Shown here piece by piece: positions 35,452 through 46,504 of a stretch of 64,000 nt of DNA. A program made the position numbers and the translations under genes. The stretch is from Opeltia flavorubescens. Taxonomy: Eukaryota; Ascomycota; Lecanoromycetes; Teloschistales; Teloschistaceae. The stretch is from contig KE546974.1 of NCBI GenBank assembly GCA_000442125.1, forward strand, positions 558,001-622,000, in the 5' to 3' direction. The first letter of the stretch is position 1. Each line of letters begins with the position of its first letter. The notes below the pieces were generated by a model. That model saw only the letters and a list, made by a program, of their open reading frames with translations. It searched no databases and was not told where the DNA came from.

Positions 35452-36026
35452 GTGAGCAATCTTCAACACGCTCCCCTTATGTAACCAGGGCAGAACTTTC
35501 AGGCACGAGGGGCAGCATATGTATACTAATTGTTGCTACCCCCTGGCGAAGTCCCCTCGGAGAGGTTAGGCTTGTCTGCTGAGGGAGGGCTGTCAATTGA
35601 TCCTACGGAAGGAGTGCAGCACGAGCCAAGCAAGCCATGCAGTGGAGATGCCTGCTTAGCGGCCGCCCCCTGGAATGTAGACAGCGAACCTTTTCTTCCC
35701 ATCGATTTGGGAAACAATAGCATCTCACATCAGCTGCAACATCTTCACCTCTGCATATATACCTCGTGCTTTGCCGTATATTAGCCATCGAATCCTCATC
35801 TTCTTTGCAGCATTCGGTACGCATGCCGTTTCCAGAGACTCGACAATACCATTCCGCCACCGGTTGCTAGGATCTGAGCTCTCTTTGTCGCTTAATACAC
35901 ACTCCCCCTCACCAAGTCTGCTCCTATAGCATCTTCACCCAACATATGAGCATTTGATATCCCAGTACGGTCCGAGCTTGAGTGTTGGATGCCTTGGATA
36001 CCATACGTTGATACATTAGAGGAGAC
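35452..36026. promoter_or_regulatory. Divergent promoter region MED31 / PAL1
   Basis: A 575-bp gap between divergent genes. No coding exon recognised; the PAL1 start is itself inferred, so part of this could be PAL1 leader. Confidence 0.4.
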
Positions 36027-38022
36027 ATGTCGCTGATCGGAGTTAATGGCATGGGTATATCCCCCTACCTGTGCGAATCCTCTAACCGCTGCACAACCAT
36101 CTCCTGCTCTTATCCGTTTCATGTATGCAGTCCAGGGTTATCCGCTGGTATGACCGTGCCATTGGTACTCAATTCATGCCTTGAGAATATGGCTTCGTTC
36201 GGCTGTCCGTCTACCACGTCACTCGTTGGCTAACCTGCTCATCTCCCCTTCAGAGGCGCAGAACTCCCCAAGTCTCACGGCCAATTTCCCTTCTAACAAC
36301 CCATTCCGCAATCGCGCTGCTTCGCCGGCTTCATATCACAGTCTACCTTCGCCACAAATCGCTACATTCAACATCCCTGATAGGGTACCCGAGAGACCTA
36401 CGTCACGCAATCCCTTTCTCGACCAGAACCCCCAACCAAGAGCTGCATCACCACCAACGTATCCAGCCTCCAGTGGACGAATGTCTCCTACCAAATCAGC
36501 TTTCACAGGCCATACCGCCGAATTATTTGTACGCTATCTCCCTTTATACACCAATTTGCAGCTTGAGTGTGCTAGTGACAGAAATTTGCTCATCGTCAAC
36601 GTGTAGGACAATCTAACTCTCAACGATAAGTCAGGTAGCGCTGGACCACGCCCGTCAGCAGGTCCGAACCCTGGCTACCGACCCTCACGTCCAGAAAACG
36701 TTCCTCCTGGTGTCCACCGTCGAGCTGGACCCCCTATTCATCGACCATCACGATCAGAAGAAGAGCAGCGGCGCTTAGGCAACGGATCTAGATCGCGAGG
36801 CCCTCCACAGACTTTAGACATCTTTGCCGACCCTCCAGAACCTCGTAGGCATAGAATGAGACGCAACTCGGACTCTTCGCTAGCTAGCAGGACGCTGGGG
36901 TCAGAAGAAGAACGCAGACGACGTGAAAGGCGGCACAGGGAACGAGAAGCAAGGAAAGATGGAAAGCCTAGGCCACATGGCACATCTTCTCGGTCAAAGA
37001 AGCCCAACCAGAAATTGGATATCATTGACTCCTTGGACGTCACAAGCATCTACGGAACAGGCTGTAAGAGGTTTCACCATCCTGGCCATTGTTTCTTGTA
37101 CTAATTGTTTGCTTTACCAGTATTTCACCACGATGGCCCATTTGATGCCTGTAATCCTCACCGGAATCGCAAAGGTTCAAAGGTCGCTCCCATGCAAGCA
37201 TTTGCCAAAGACAGTATCAACAACACACTCGGAGGTTCAGGACCAGTTAATAAAGACCTGGATTTGAACCAGTTTCACGGTCGTGGAGCAGAAGGGTTTA
37301 CAGATTACTCTACTTCGGGAGTTGGGAATTTTGCGGCAGAGCCCGAGTCTTATGATGGAGCTAGTGCGCCAATCCGTAGGGGAGCTGGGGTGAGACCGGG
37401 AGTGGATCGAACAACAAGCTACAACCCTACCGATCGTGTCGAACCTGTTCACGGCAGCGAGTCTCTCGGGCTCGGCACAAGCACCTTCCTCGAAGGTGCT
37501 CCAGCTGCGAAGGCTGCGATTCAGCGTCGTCAAAGTGAGTCCGAAGGCTCCGGCGGCGGCAGCGGCCTAGGACGCAAGAGGTCGCTAGCCCAAAAGATTC
37601 GAGGTATTAGCAACGCCACTCGCAACATTGATAGACCTGCAGGACGGGTCACAAGCCCCAATGGAATGCATGAACGGACCACGAGTCCCACGTCACCCAT
37701 CGAGGTACAGAACGGCGGTGGAATGCCGAAGATTCAGGAGACAAAACCATTCTTTGATGATTATGACGAGGCTTATGAGAGAAAAGGGCAGAAGATCCAG
37801 ATTGCGGAAGAACAGAACCGTATTGAAGGGGGAGGCGCAAGGGCAAGAGCAATCAGTAGCCCGAAACGAGGGGCCGCTCCTCCAGGGATATTGGAACGAC
37901 GGGTAACGCATGATGGAGCTGGAGGAGGCACGGATTCAGAGGCAAAAAAGGAAGGCTTTCTTTCTAGGGTCAAGAGTTTGAAGGGCGGGAAGCGGGCTAG
38001 ACCTGAAAGAAGGGAGTTGTAA
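36027..38022 (+). CDS. PAL1: Pal1-family cell morphology protein
   Basis: Pal1 proteins localise to sites of growth and to endocytic patches and help keep a cylindrical cell shape in fission yeast. My model has four exons (36027-36147, 36254-36528, 36607-37063, 37121-38022) and 584 residues, all in frame. The Pal1 domain is clear: KLDIIDSLDVTSIYGTG joined across an intron to LFHHDGPFDACNPHRNRKGS, then APMQAFAKDSINNTLGGSGP. Before it are NPF motifs (SNNPFRNRA, SRNPFLDQN), typical EH-domain ligands of endocytosis, and an Arg-rich stretch (ERRRRERRHREREARK). The tail is disordered and basic (LSRVKSLKGGKRARPERREL). Exon 1 (36027-36147) is the least certain part: it has a good GTATGA donor and fits the phase, but the peptide is Cys-rich and unfamiliar. 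Confidence 0.88.
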
Positions 38023-38553
38023 AGCGTTTGGACTGGGTTTTTTCATTAAATCGCCGCAGCGGCTTGGTTGTCATTGAGCAGCATGGAAAAAGCGTCGGAA
38101 GGGAAAAGCAGCACTCGATTGAAAAACAGAAGGATCGTTTAATGATAGTGTTTTGGAGCTTGGAAGCTGGATAGCCCTTTGTCGTGTGTAGGCTGATGTA
38201 CCTATAAATCAATCCTTGCTGGAGATTTCGCCTTCAACGTTGAAAATGTGGTGCTATTGTGTGATTTATGATGATTGCAGTAAGGTATTTGTTATCGTTG
38301 AGGTTCTACAGTCACGGCTGCCACTGTTTTAGACTTGGCCCAGCGCCTCGGAGGAAACTCGGCCCAACTGTTTGTAAACCCCTTTGGCTGGAAACGCCTT
38401 CTTAAGTACTCATTAATTCTAGGCAAAATTTAGGAGACCGGTCCCAAAATCGAGCTTTTCATTTAGTTGAATATAACTGATATATATCCTACTTCTCATT
38501 TACCCTCATTACCTCCATTCTATATGGCCCTTACCTAAATCCAACCCCAACCC
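38023..38553. other. Convergent 3' flanks of PAL1 and annexin gene
   Basis: A 531-bp AT-rich gap between converging genes. Nothing else recognised. Confidence 0.5.
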
Positions 38554-40947
38554 CTATTTCACAGCTCCCCCACATAATCCCAGACAAAATTCTCCAAAAT
38601 CACCCCTCGTACTTTCCTGCAGATCATGCTCTAATTTATTCGCGTATTTGCGTCGATATTCCTGCTTCACTTTCTCTAGATGCTTGGGTTCCCAATGGAA
38701 GCGTACGAGCCGACTGACGAGGAGTTCAGTGCGGTCTTTGCTGGTTTCGTTGATAGCTTGATGGAGGAGGAGGGCGTCTCGCACAGGGCGATTGAGAACG
38801 CCATTGAGGATATGAGCAAGGGTTTCGCCCTGTGGAAAGGAGAATGTTAATTAGCTGCAATTAACAAAGAAGACAAGAGATTGAAACCTTACCACAAGAT
38901 TCCTAGATTTCTGAATCATCTCCCTTGCGAAATTCTTGCGATAGCTGGCTTCGAAGGACCGCAGTACCTCTCTCAAATGATTGTCGCTTCTCACAACAAT
39001 AACATTGATCATTGCCGTTTCACCCCCTTCCTTGGACGTCAAAGCCTTGTACAATTCCTGGGTATCTCGACGCACAAGTTGGATATCTAGCTTCTCGTTC
39101 TCACTCATGCGTTTCTCTTCTAGCGCGAGAAGGACGGCGTTGCGAAATTTGTCTTTCTTAAGTTCCGTCTGCATGCACTTCTCCAGGCTGTCGTTGTATC
39201 TCTTGTCGCTGAATGCGTCCTTGATCTTGACGATTTCACTGTTGGTGCGACCCATCAAGCTTTCGATCAACAATTCTCTCCGCGAGGAGTTGCTTTGATA
39301 CCAGAAATTCGCCCAGTGAGCTTCGCTTTCCCACCTGCCCAGTGCGACAGCATAGGCGGCCTTGCCGAGGTTGCCGGGAGCCTTTAGCTTGATGTGCTTG
39401 GCGACGTTGATACCCTTACCACTGACTTTGATGTGTTTCTTGTATTCCGTGCGGAGCTCGAGGATGTGGTCTTCGCTTAGCTGGGGGAGGATTTTAATGA
39501 TGGGGTCAGCGTCAGGGGTCGAGTGTTTGAGAGCTGCCGCGAGGGCAAGGGCGTCCGGTTCCGGGTCGTAGAAGGAGACACGTTTGGAAACGATGGTACT
39601 GCTGGCCTTGCGGCTGTGGTGTGGAGATTTATGGCGAATTTCGTCGGAAGAGTAACCGGGAGAGAGAGGTTCGAGGTCGCTCAGGCCTTCATCCATGTTC
39701 GAAGGAAGCATCAGGGGAGAGGGCATAGGGGATATCGACTGGTAGGTACCATGATATGCTTCGAGGAGGGGACTGCCTGGTGGAAGACCGCCATGCGCGT
39801 CGTGATTGTGATGTTGTCCTGGAGCAACAAGCGATAGAGCGCCAGCTGCTGCGCCAGCTCCAGCACCAGAAACGGACAGACGGTGCATCCTCGAACCTAA
39901 ACCTGCTGGTTGCTCTGTATGCAATGTTGAAGAGTGAGGCTTTACTTCGACGAATTGGGGATGAGCACTTTGCGTATACGATGGCTTCCTGCTATCAGTC
40001 TTAGGGAGGTAATTGATATCGTGGGATGGATCGGCATATTGGAATTTCCCAGATCCTGTGCTTGATGCAGAATGGATCCTGTGAGCCTCGGGTCTTGGCT
40101 GGGCATAATTATACTGCGGTGCTACTTGCTGTGGTGCGTACTGTGGGTGTTGCGGATGGCCGCCTATGCTAGCGTTAAATCCTCCCGACATTGATATATG
40201 TCGTTGCTGCTCCTGTGAGAAGGACGCGTGCCGAGTCTGATTTAAAGCTCCATTCGCTTGATCATGTTCCCATTGGCCTGGCATATGGTAGGGAGGTTCT
40301 GCACCACCGGTGCTGAGATGACGAGTGTATTCGTGGGGTTTGGCATGCTCGTAGCTATCGGGTATGGCATAGCTGGGATGCCTGCCCTCAACTCGATCAC
40401 GTTCATATTGCGGCTTTGCTGATTGCACATACTCTCCTCGTTTGATCACGGCATGAGAATCTGGAGAGGAGTTTCGTCTGTGCTTTGATTCTGGGGGGTC
40501 CTTTTTCGATTTGGATTTGGTGTGCTTTGAGGATCGATGATCACTTTCGCTGCTGCTTTCGCTGCTACTCTCGCTCCTGTCGCGCTCTCTCTCGCGATAT
40601 CTCCTCGACGACTTTTTAGATCTGTCATCACTATCTTCATCAGAATAGTGTTTTCTGGATGAACTTTTATATCTGCCATCCGGATCGCTTTTGCCTTTGT
40701 GCTTCCTTGAAGACTTTGCATAATCGCTATCGGAGTCGCTGTCATCTCTATAACTCCTCGACGACTTTTTATGTTTGTGATCTGAATCGCTGTCACTTTC
40801 GTAGTGACTCCTGGAAGACTTTTTGCTTGTTTCCCTGGAGGATCTATGCGGTGGAGAAGGAGCTCGGCCGTCACGAGAGCGCGATCTATCCCTGCTGCGA
40901 CCTGGAGACTTGCCCCGCGATCGAGGGTCATGGACGGCAAGAGACAT
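38554..40947 (-). CDS. Annexin-domain protein with SR/SD-rich N-terminus (fungal ANXC4-like)
   Basis: Two exons (38893-40947, 38554-38829) give 776 residues. The C-terminal third has annexin-like helical repeats: LPQLSEDHILELRTEYKKH, GKAAYAVALGRWESEAHW, RRELLIESLMGRTNSEIVKI, TALTSKEGG-type loop regions and EVLRSFEASYRKNFAREMI, with a last repeat RPVRDALLLHQAINETSKD in exon 2. This matches filamentous-fungal annexins of the ANXC4 type, which have degenerate Ca2+ sites. The first 450 residues are disordered; residues 1-150 are arginine/serine and serine/aspartate repeats (SRDRSRSRDG, ESDSDSDHKHKKSSRS), like splicing-factor RS domains, followed by a His/Tyr/Pro-rich stretch. The start ATG at 40947 (MSLAVHDPRSRGK) is the first good one. 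Membrane binding is inferred from family only. Confidence 0.87.
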
Positions 40948-42066
40948 TTCGGCTCCTGCAGCAAGCAATCTGTGCTACTAGAGACAGTATTCAGTCAATT
41001 GAAGGTGAAAAAGGGCTCAGATCTAGATTCCCCGTCAATTGCTGACGGAAGCTGCTGAAAATGTATTCCGTAGGTTTCAACGACTCACCCCTCACCAGCT
41101 GAAGAGGTCAACAGGCTGGAAAGTGGGGGCCAAATCAGAGGCTCGTTCAGCCTTACCGTCTCATTCTGATAGGATAAGGCCTGAATGAGGNCTTGTTCAA
41201 CCTACGAAGTACAAGTTCTAACGGCCTACGTGCTATCAAATAAATTATTATCTCTAAGTGTTATTGGCAATTATCTAAGTAGGAGACATAGGACATCTTT
41301 TGAGAGGGCAAGTTTCATTCAGCTATCAATTACTCGCAACACATGCCTACTGATTCCATTAGTCCTATTCTGCTACTACCTCGCGCATTAGATCCATAAC
41401 TTTCTGCTTGCCTGTTCTTCATTCGCCCGACAAACGAGCGCACCATTATTACACCAATTCTAATAATGAAGAAATTCAAAACACAGCGGCTGTACGAGAT
41501 AGCAAAGGGTCTGACCATATCTAATGATGTCGCGTCAACCCCTCTCCTTTCTTGTATTTGCTTCGCTATGCCCTACTACTCATTATTATCTTCATTTTTA
41601 AGCTTTATGCAATACTCTTTTGTTCGAGCTCCGATGGAGAAAAAGCCAAAAAAGGAAGCCGTTACATCGCGGGTTGGATACGATGACCTCGGCTGAAAAC
41701 CATCCACTGAGGTCGCCTATTCCAGCCACGATGCTCCTTTTCTGCACCCCAATTTTCCTATCCCGTGTGATATGCATGCAGAATGTAGCACCTAAAATCT
41801 GTACACTTTGGTTCCTGGCCCAATATCGCTTACTTCTTCTTTGGCTTGCATGTTTTGAACCAATTGCTAATTCTGGACTTCTTCTCTACCAATGGGCTGC
41901 CACATCCCACGGTCTCCCTCCTCCTGCAGCCGGGCAATGACACTGCTCTGGAAGCGGGGCTTCATCCATCGAGGTTGGCAATGACATATAACGAGGAGTC
42001 GCGCCGGCTCCCGGGTCCACGCAAGACTTTGCAAGAGTCTACACTGGTAAAAGACAGGCAAAGACC
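40948..42066. other. AT-rich intergenic region with short direct repeat
   Basis: A 1.1-kb divergent gap. Around 41138-41153 and 41187-41203 are two similar 16-17 nt words (GAGGCTCGTTCAGCCT and GAGGNCTTGTTCAACCT) that differ mainly by C-to-T or G-to-A, one with an N. They may be remains of a decayed repeat. No gene recognised. Confidence 0.35.
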
Positions 42067-43211
42067 ATGGCACCCATGTTCAATCTTCCGCTGGCCTCCC
42101 TGATCTTCGCTGTCTACTTACACCTTTATGCTTCTGCCATACCTCTGGAGAAGGACAAGAGACAGAATACAGCAATCCCTCCCTATGTCCTGAGCTATGG
42201 TACACCATGCTGTGCCAGCCCAAACATTCAACACGCTAATGCCATCGACAGCACCCAAGGTCTGGTTACAGTCCCAAGACCCTTACTTTCCATCGGATAT
42301 CGGTGCACAACTGGTCCATACAATCCCCGAAATCAACTTCAACGTCGTGAACGGTGCTCCCAGTCCGTTGACGTTAAATAACCTTGCATCGCTGAATGCT
42401 CTTGGCGGCAGGAGCATTTACCTTACCTCAGCTGACGATATCACTACCAACCCATCATGGCTCCAGGGCGTGAAACCGGACGGCAGCGGCAAGACAAATG
42501 GAGCGACGAGCTGCACAGTAGTAGTCAATGACCATGGTTCCGGCAACGTGGATGCGTTTTATTTTTATTTCTTCGCCTACAATCAAGGTAACATAGTCTT
42601 GGGTCAAGAGATCGGTGACCACGTAGGCGATTGGGAGCATAACATGATTCGTTTCAAGAATGGCGTTCCTCAAGCTATTTGGTACTCTCAACACAGCTAC
42701 GGACAAGCTTTCACCTACTCCAGCGTTGAAAAGCAAGGACTGCGGCCAATAGCGTATAGCGCCAAAGGCTCTCATGCTAGCTACGCTATATCGGGGTAAA
42801 GATTGCTTCTAATAACCATCGAGTAAAAGATACTAACCTGGAGCTAGAACACACGATCACACAATACCCGGTCTCAATCTTCCGGTCGGTCCCATAGAGG
42901 ATCACTGTGATCAGGGCACACTATGGGATCCTGTGGCAAACGCTTACTTCTACAGCTATGAAGCAGCCAGCAGTACCTTTAGGGCTTATGATGGCACATC
43001 ACCAACGGATTGGCTTCAGTATCTTGGTCAATGGGGGGACCAGCAATATCCTGACAGTGATAAACGTCAAAAGAAGATCTTTAAGATTGCGGTCACCGCG
43101 AAGTATACTAGTGGACCGACAGGGCCTATCGACAAATATCTCAATCGCGTGGATGTGTGTCCCCCAAAAGACGGTATGGCTTGCATTGTGAGTCCGATAT
43201 TAGTGCCATGA
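42067..43211 (+). CDS. Secreted VPS62-like protein
   Basis: Three exons (42067-42199, 42252-42795, 42848-43211) close to 346 residues. The family is the fungal Vps62-related group; yeast Vps62 was found in screens for vacuolar sorting of cytoplasmic proteins, but biochemical function is unknown. The N-terminus is a classical signal peptide (MAPMFNLPLASLIFAVYLHL, cleavage around residues 23-25) followed by a dibasic KR, a possible Kex2 site. Conserved core: APKVWLQSQDPYFPSDIGAQ, IGDHVGDWEHNMIRFKNGVP, AIWYSQHSYGQAFTYSSVE, AYSAKGSHASYAISG joined to THDHTIPGLNLPVGPIED, GTLWDPVANAYFYSYE. The protein looks secreted rather than cytosolic. It is the last host gene before the transposon-bearing region. 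Confidence 0.85.
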
Positions 43212-44260
43212 CCTTCTAAGATGCTGTCTGCGATAAATTTATGAATAAGATTAAATTGACGATAGCAAATCTTGCCACGACAACGCTGGCAAGCGTGCTT
43301 GTGATTATACTCGCAATGATAGCATACATATACTTCTGTATCCGAATCTATTCTCCAAAACTCGCTGATACCTTGCTTAATTTGCAGGAAAATAACATGT
43401 CTGTAGCCCCTGTACCACTTGTCATTTCAAGTGTCTTTCGCTGCTTGAGACCACGGCACATGGGGAACTTTAACTCGTTCGTGAACGCTCCTGCTTGCGT
43501 ATTGACCTTCTTTGTCATCACTATCTTCATTCTGCCCACAGCCAGGCCTGTAGCTGCTGACACAATGGGATTATGCTATTCCTTCTCTAGGAGGCATCCT
43601 CGTTTTCGCAGCATGTTCTTAGTATATTTCTAGGTTCCGAAAAGTTTTTAACTGATCTCTGGATTGGAGCTCAAATGAAATTGAAAAGATACTACGTTCG
43701 GAGAGGGCAAATATGGCTCGGAACTGATTGGATCATTCTAGATCAATGGGTTGAAAGCGTGAAGAGATCAATACTTAAGTAAATTTAAGGATTCTACGAG
43801 AACGACTATAATTGCATAGCTATACGCGAACGTGCTTGTAAAATGCTGTACATAATTCATTATTTCGGATAACATAAAAGTTAAAGAAAGTATAATCTTT
43901 ACCACGTCAGAGGGTTGGCCACAACGATTGTGTTCAATTGTTAGCCGGCTTCCCTTCTACCAAGTATGAAAGAAATAAATATCAGTACATGAAGTTTGTG
44001 AGGGGCAGCCAGACAGTCAAGTCTCATGAGTTGAGAGTAAGGGTATCGATTACGAATTTCGTCATTGCCTTCTTCGACTCAACAGGACTTGGCGCGCAGG
44101 TACCGCGCCGCAATGGAACATTAAAGCTTAAGCGGCTTCATCAAAATCTGGAATCGGTGCGGGGAAGAAGCATTGGCGGGATGGAAGCCAATTTAGCACG
44201 TTTAGGGGTGGATTTTAGCTTCGTAGGGCGTCATCACTACCGGCCCCCTGAGTTGTTGTA
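43212..44260. other. AT-rich spacer left of the transposon relic
   Basis: Apart from a small orphan frame at 43241-43633 (listed separately), about 1 kb of AT-rich DNA without recognisable domains. A 123-codon open frame at 43938-44309 runs into the transposon end and has no family features; I do not call it a gene. Confidence 0.4.
43241..43633 (+). CDS. Orphan small two-helix membrane protein, doubtful
   Basis: A 130-residue open frame starting 30 nt after the VPS62-like stop codon. It has two long hydrophobic stretches, ASVLVIILAMIAYIYFCIRI (about residues 17-36) and APACVLTFFVITIFILPT (about 83-100). I recognise no family. It could be a lineage-specific membrane peptide, a downstream exon of a longer neighbour, or a chance frame in AT-rich DNA. 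Its existence is unproven. Confidence 0.2.
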   Translation: MNKIKLTIANLATTTLASVLVIILAMIAYIYFCIRIYSPKLADTLLNLQENNMSVAPVPLVISSVFRCLRPRHMGNFNSFVNAPACVLTFFVITIFILPTARPVAADTMGLCYSFSRRHPRFRSMFLVYF

Positions 44261-44294
44261 TCCCTTTGTCCGCTGCCTATGCGGGATCGCGCTA
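44261..44294 (+). repeat. Left terminal inverted repeat of the piggyBac-like relic
   Basis: 34 nt beginning TCCCTTTGTCCGCTGCC and ending GATCGCGCTA. It is the exact reverse complement of 46471-46504. A TA dinucleotide lies immediately outside. Confidence 0.92.
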
Positions 44295-44413
44295 GCAGGG
44301 TGCGGGTAGAAAAGCTTGGCGTTTTTGAACCAATCAGATGGCTTCATTTAGCCGCAATTCGTTGGATAGAGAATAGGGGTAAGAACATCAAAACTTTTAC
44401 ATAGTAATTACTA

Positions 44414-44770
44414 TCAATTTGGCTGCATATTCTCCTGATTCTCCTGCGTTTCATAGCCAGAATGCATGCCTGCATGCCTACACCGCCTACATAGCACTTC
44501 GCCGCAAAAACAGCCTATATTTGACGTTGCATAGTAGATTTTTGGCTTCTTAATAGGCCTATTCAAATCAATAGGGGCTAGTGCATGCCGTTTTGACCGT
44601 GTAGGCACCTTATTTCGCTGCCAGCTATTGCGCTTACATGAAGTGCATGCCTGCCTGGTTTCTAGGTGGATCATAGTATGTTTAGGTTGTGCAGTAACCT
44701 CGCTGGAACGATGCTCCAGCTTAGTAGGCAGCCCAGTGGTGTCATCTCGAGCTCTTCCTCGTGGATCCAT
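44414..44770 (-). pseudogene. C-terminal part of the piggyBac-like transposase, with Cys-rich finger
   Basis: Open stretch of 118 codons at the end of the dead transposase. It carries CTSCKRNSWQ and the double-CxxC segment CFCGEVLCRRCRHAG, matching the C-terminal zinc-finger region of piggyBac-type proteins. It lies downstream, in the same direction, of the HMGGVD block at about 44960-44980, separated by an in-frame stop. Confidence 0.7.
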
Positions 44771-44947
44771 AAGTAAACCAGTGCAAATTTAGCGGTGGAA
44801 TTCGAGATGATCCATAGATTTGCCGGTATTACTGTTCAGGAGCTTATAGAGGGTATAAGCATTAACTACTGCAGCTTCTAGTAGCCAGTGTAGTAAGGAA
44901 ATCCAGTAACGGCGTACTACCCAGTTGCATGCATAGCTAGCTCGTAG

Positions 44948-45271
44948 CTATGCATTGGAATCAACACCACCCATATGCGTGTTATATGCATGGATTGGTC
45001 TCGGGATTTGTAGGTAGCCCATGCATAGTATTTCCTGGGGAAGATTCCGGCGCCTCGTAATGCTTTTAGTATGCCACTCGTTAAATTGCTTAGGGGAATG
45101 AACAGTAGTCATAAACTGCACTACGTTATTATCCACCCATGCACAGGCAAGCACCTGGTCGTCAACGGTAGTAAGAGCCTTGAATCCCCAGTCTTTTTGC
45201 TTAGATGTAGTACTGCGGAGTTTGAGAAGCCTAGGCGGGAATCCAGATCCCGCCTTGCAGGTACCACACAT
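44948..45271 (-). pseudogene. Catalytic-core fragment of the piggyBac-like transposase
   Basis: 107-codon open fragment holding MCGTCKAGSGFPPRLLKL, VLACAWVDNNVVQFMTTVHS and AYNTHMGGVDSNA. Bounded on both sides by TAG codons (45284 and 44948) at places where Gln would fit the surrounding sequence. Confidence 0.75.
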
Positions 45272-45949
45272 GCCAATATTAAGCTAGCGGAGTGCGCCGG
45301 CGAGCTTCGCATGTGTGAAGAAGTTATCCACATAGATTGTGTGTGTGTTGTTAGTAGGCAGCGTTTTTGCTAGCTGAATTACCACACGGTGTGTAGGCGA
45401 AATCTTCCAATTTTGCGCTGAGAAACCAAGCTCTGATTGAGATTTTAGCTCTGAAACTTGCACTGCCTAATAGATCTCGGTTAGTTTACTAGTAATTTGC
45501 ATAGGAATTGCCCGAGATACCTTAGAGGTAAAAAGGAAATCCCATAGGTATGCGCCAGAGCATAGGCAGTAGATTTTGAACCCCTTTCCTGCCTCCTTAG
45601 CGCCAATCATCATAGTGTGCCTAGAACGGCCTTTAAACTTCACTAATTACTCGTCAATAGCTATGCTAGATGCTGGTATAACATAGCGTTTTAATGCGGC
45701 GCGGAATTGCTGAATAGGGATCTCCAGTTTCTTCCAGAAGCCTTTACCGTATCCCAGGTCCTTTAGCTCGTTTTTTATACTAGAAGCCTTGAAAAACCGT
45801 TTAAGCTGTTCGAAACGATTGAGGGAAATAGCATCTGGAACAGGCGAGGTAGTTTATACTTGCCAGTAACGTTGTTGCTGGTGTAGATTGAAAATACCCC
45901 TATTAATTAATTAGCTAGCTATTAAGCAAGAGATTCTGGAGACTGCTCT

Positions 45950-46345
45950 CTACTTGAATAGGATAACTCCTAAGAAAACGCCTATTTCTGCAGGCCATGT
46001 AGGATACCAGGAACGAGATTTTAGCCGTTTCTCATGCTGTTTCTCCAGCTCATGCGCCGCAAATTCGTTGGTGCATACGGCTAAATACGCCATAAGATCG
46101 TCGGACCAGAAGAGCTTGAATAGCTCTAGTGGGCTGGTTTTTTGTGCCTGTATAAGAGCTAGTGCAGCTTCAGAAGCCCGCAGCTCCCGGTGAGGAATAA
46201 TAAGTGGTTTATATGCATCTGAAGGTGGTGGCAGCTTCTTGATAATTTGCTCTTTAGTAGGCTTATTTTTACGGCGCTCAAATGCGGCTATTTGCTTAGG
46301 TAATTCGTCTGAAACGCTAGGAATTTCTTGCTCGTCAACACGCAT
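45950..46345 (-). pseudogene. N-terminal fragment of the piggyBac-like transposase
   Basis: 131-codon open fragment starting MRVDEQEIPSVSDELPKQ at 46345, with the N-terminal dimerisation-like block FWSDDLMAYLAVCTNEFAA and WPAEIGVFLGVILFK, ended by TAG at 45950-45952. Three ambiguous bases (N) lie just upstream (46346, 46422, 46431). Confidence 0.75.
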
Positions 46346-46470
46346 TNTCTTATTAGACTTTCTACTTAGTAGTAATTACTATGGTGGTGCAAGTAGCAAA
46401 AGACAGTTTATTTACAGTGCTNAGGGGCATNTAAACAAAACACCAACAGCGCCAAGAAATGATCTACATT

Positions 46471-46504
46471 TAGCGCGATCCCGCATAGGCAGCGGACAAA
46501 GGGA
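46471..46504 (-). repeat. Right terminal inverted repeat of the piggyBac-like relic
   Basis: 34 nt beginning TAGCGCGATCCCGCATAGGC and ending GACAAAGGGA, exact reverse complement of 44261-44294. A TA dinucleotide follows immediately. Confidence 0.92.

Larger units (their letters stand above)
44261..46504 (-). mobile_element. Decayed piggyBac-like DNA transposon with 34-bp perfect TIRs
   Basis: A 2,244-bp element bounded by perfect 34-bp inverted repeats and flanked on both sides by TA. Inside, on the minus strand, is a broken DDE transposase of the piggyBac (DDE_Tnp_1_7) kind. Recognisable pieces are the N-terminal domain (FWSDDLMAYLAVCTNEFAA, WPAEIGVFLGVILF), NRFEQLKRFFK, a first catalytic-Asp region ASSIAIDE, a second at YVDNFFTHAKLAGAL, WVDNNVVQFMTTVHS, the signature HAYNTHMGGVDSNA, and a C-terminal Cys-rich finger (CFCGEVLCRRCRH). 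At least six in-frame stops interrupt it (for example at 45950, 45854, 45647, 45467, 45284 and 44948), all TAA or TAG that could derive from CAA/CAG, and at least one frameshift. It cannot make a working transposase. Confidence 0.82.

Noticed and set aside
43938-44309. 123-codon open frame next to the transposon
   Set aside because: It runs into the transposon's terminal repeat, has no recognisable domain and a composition like the AT-rich flank.
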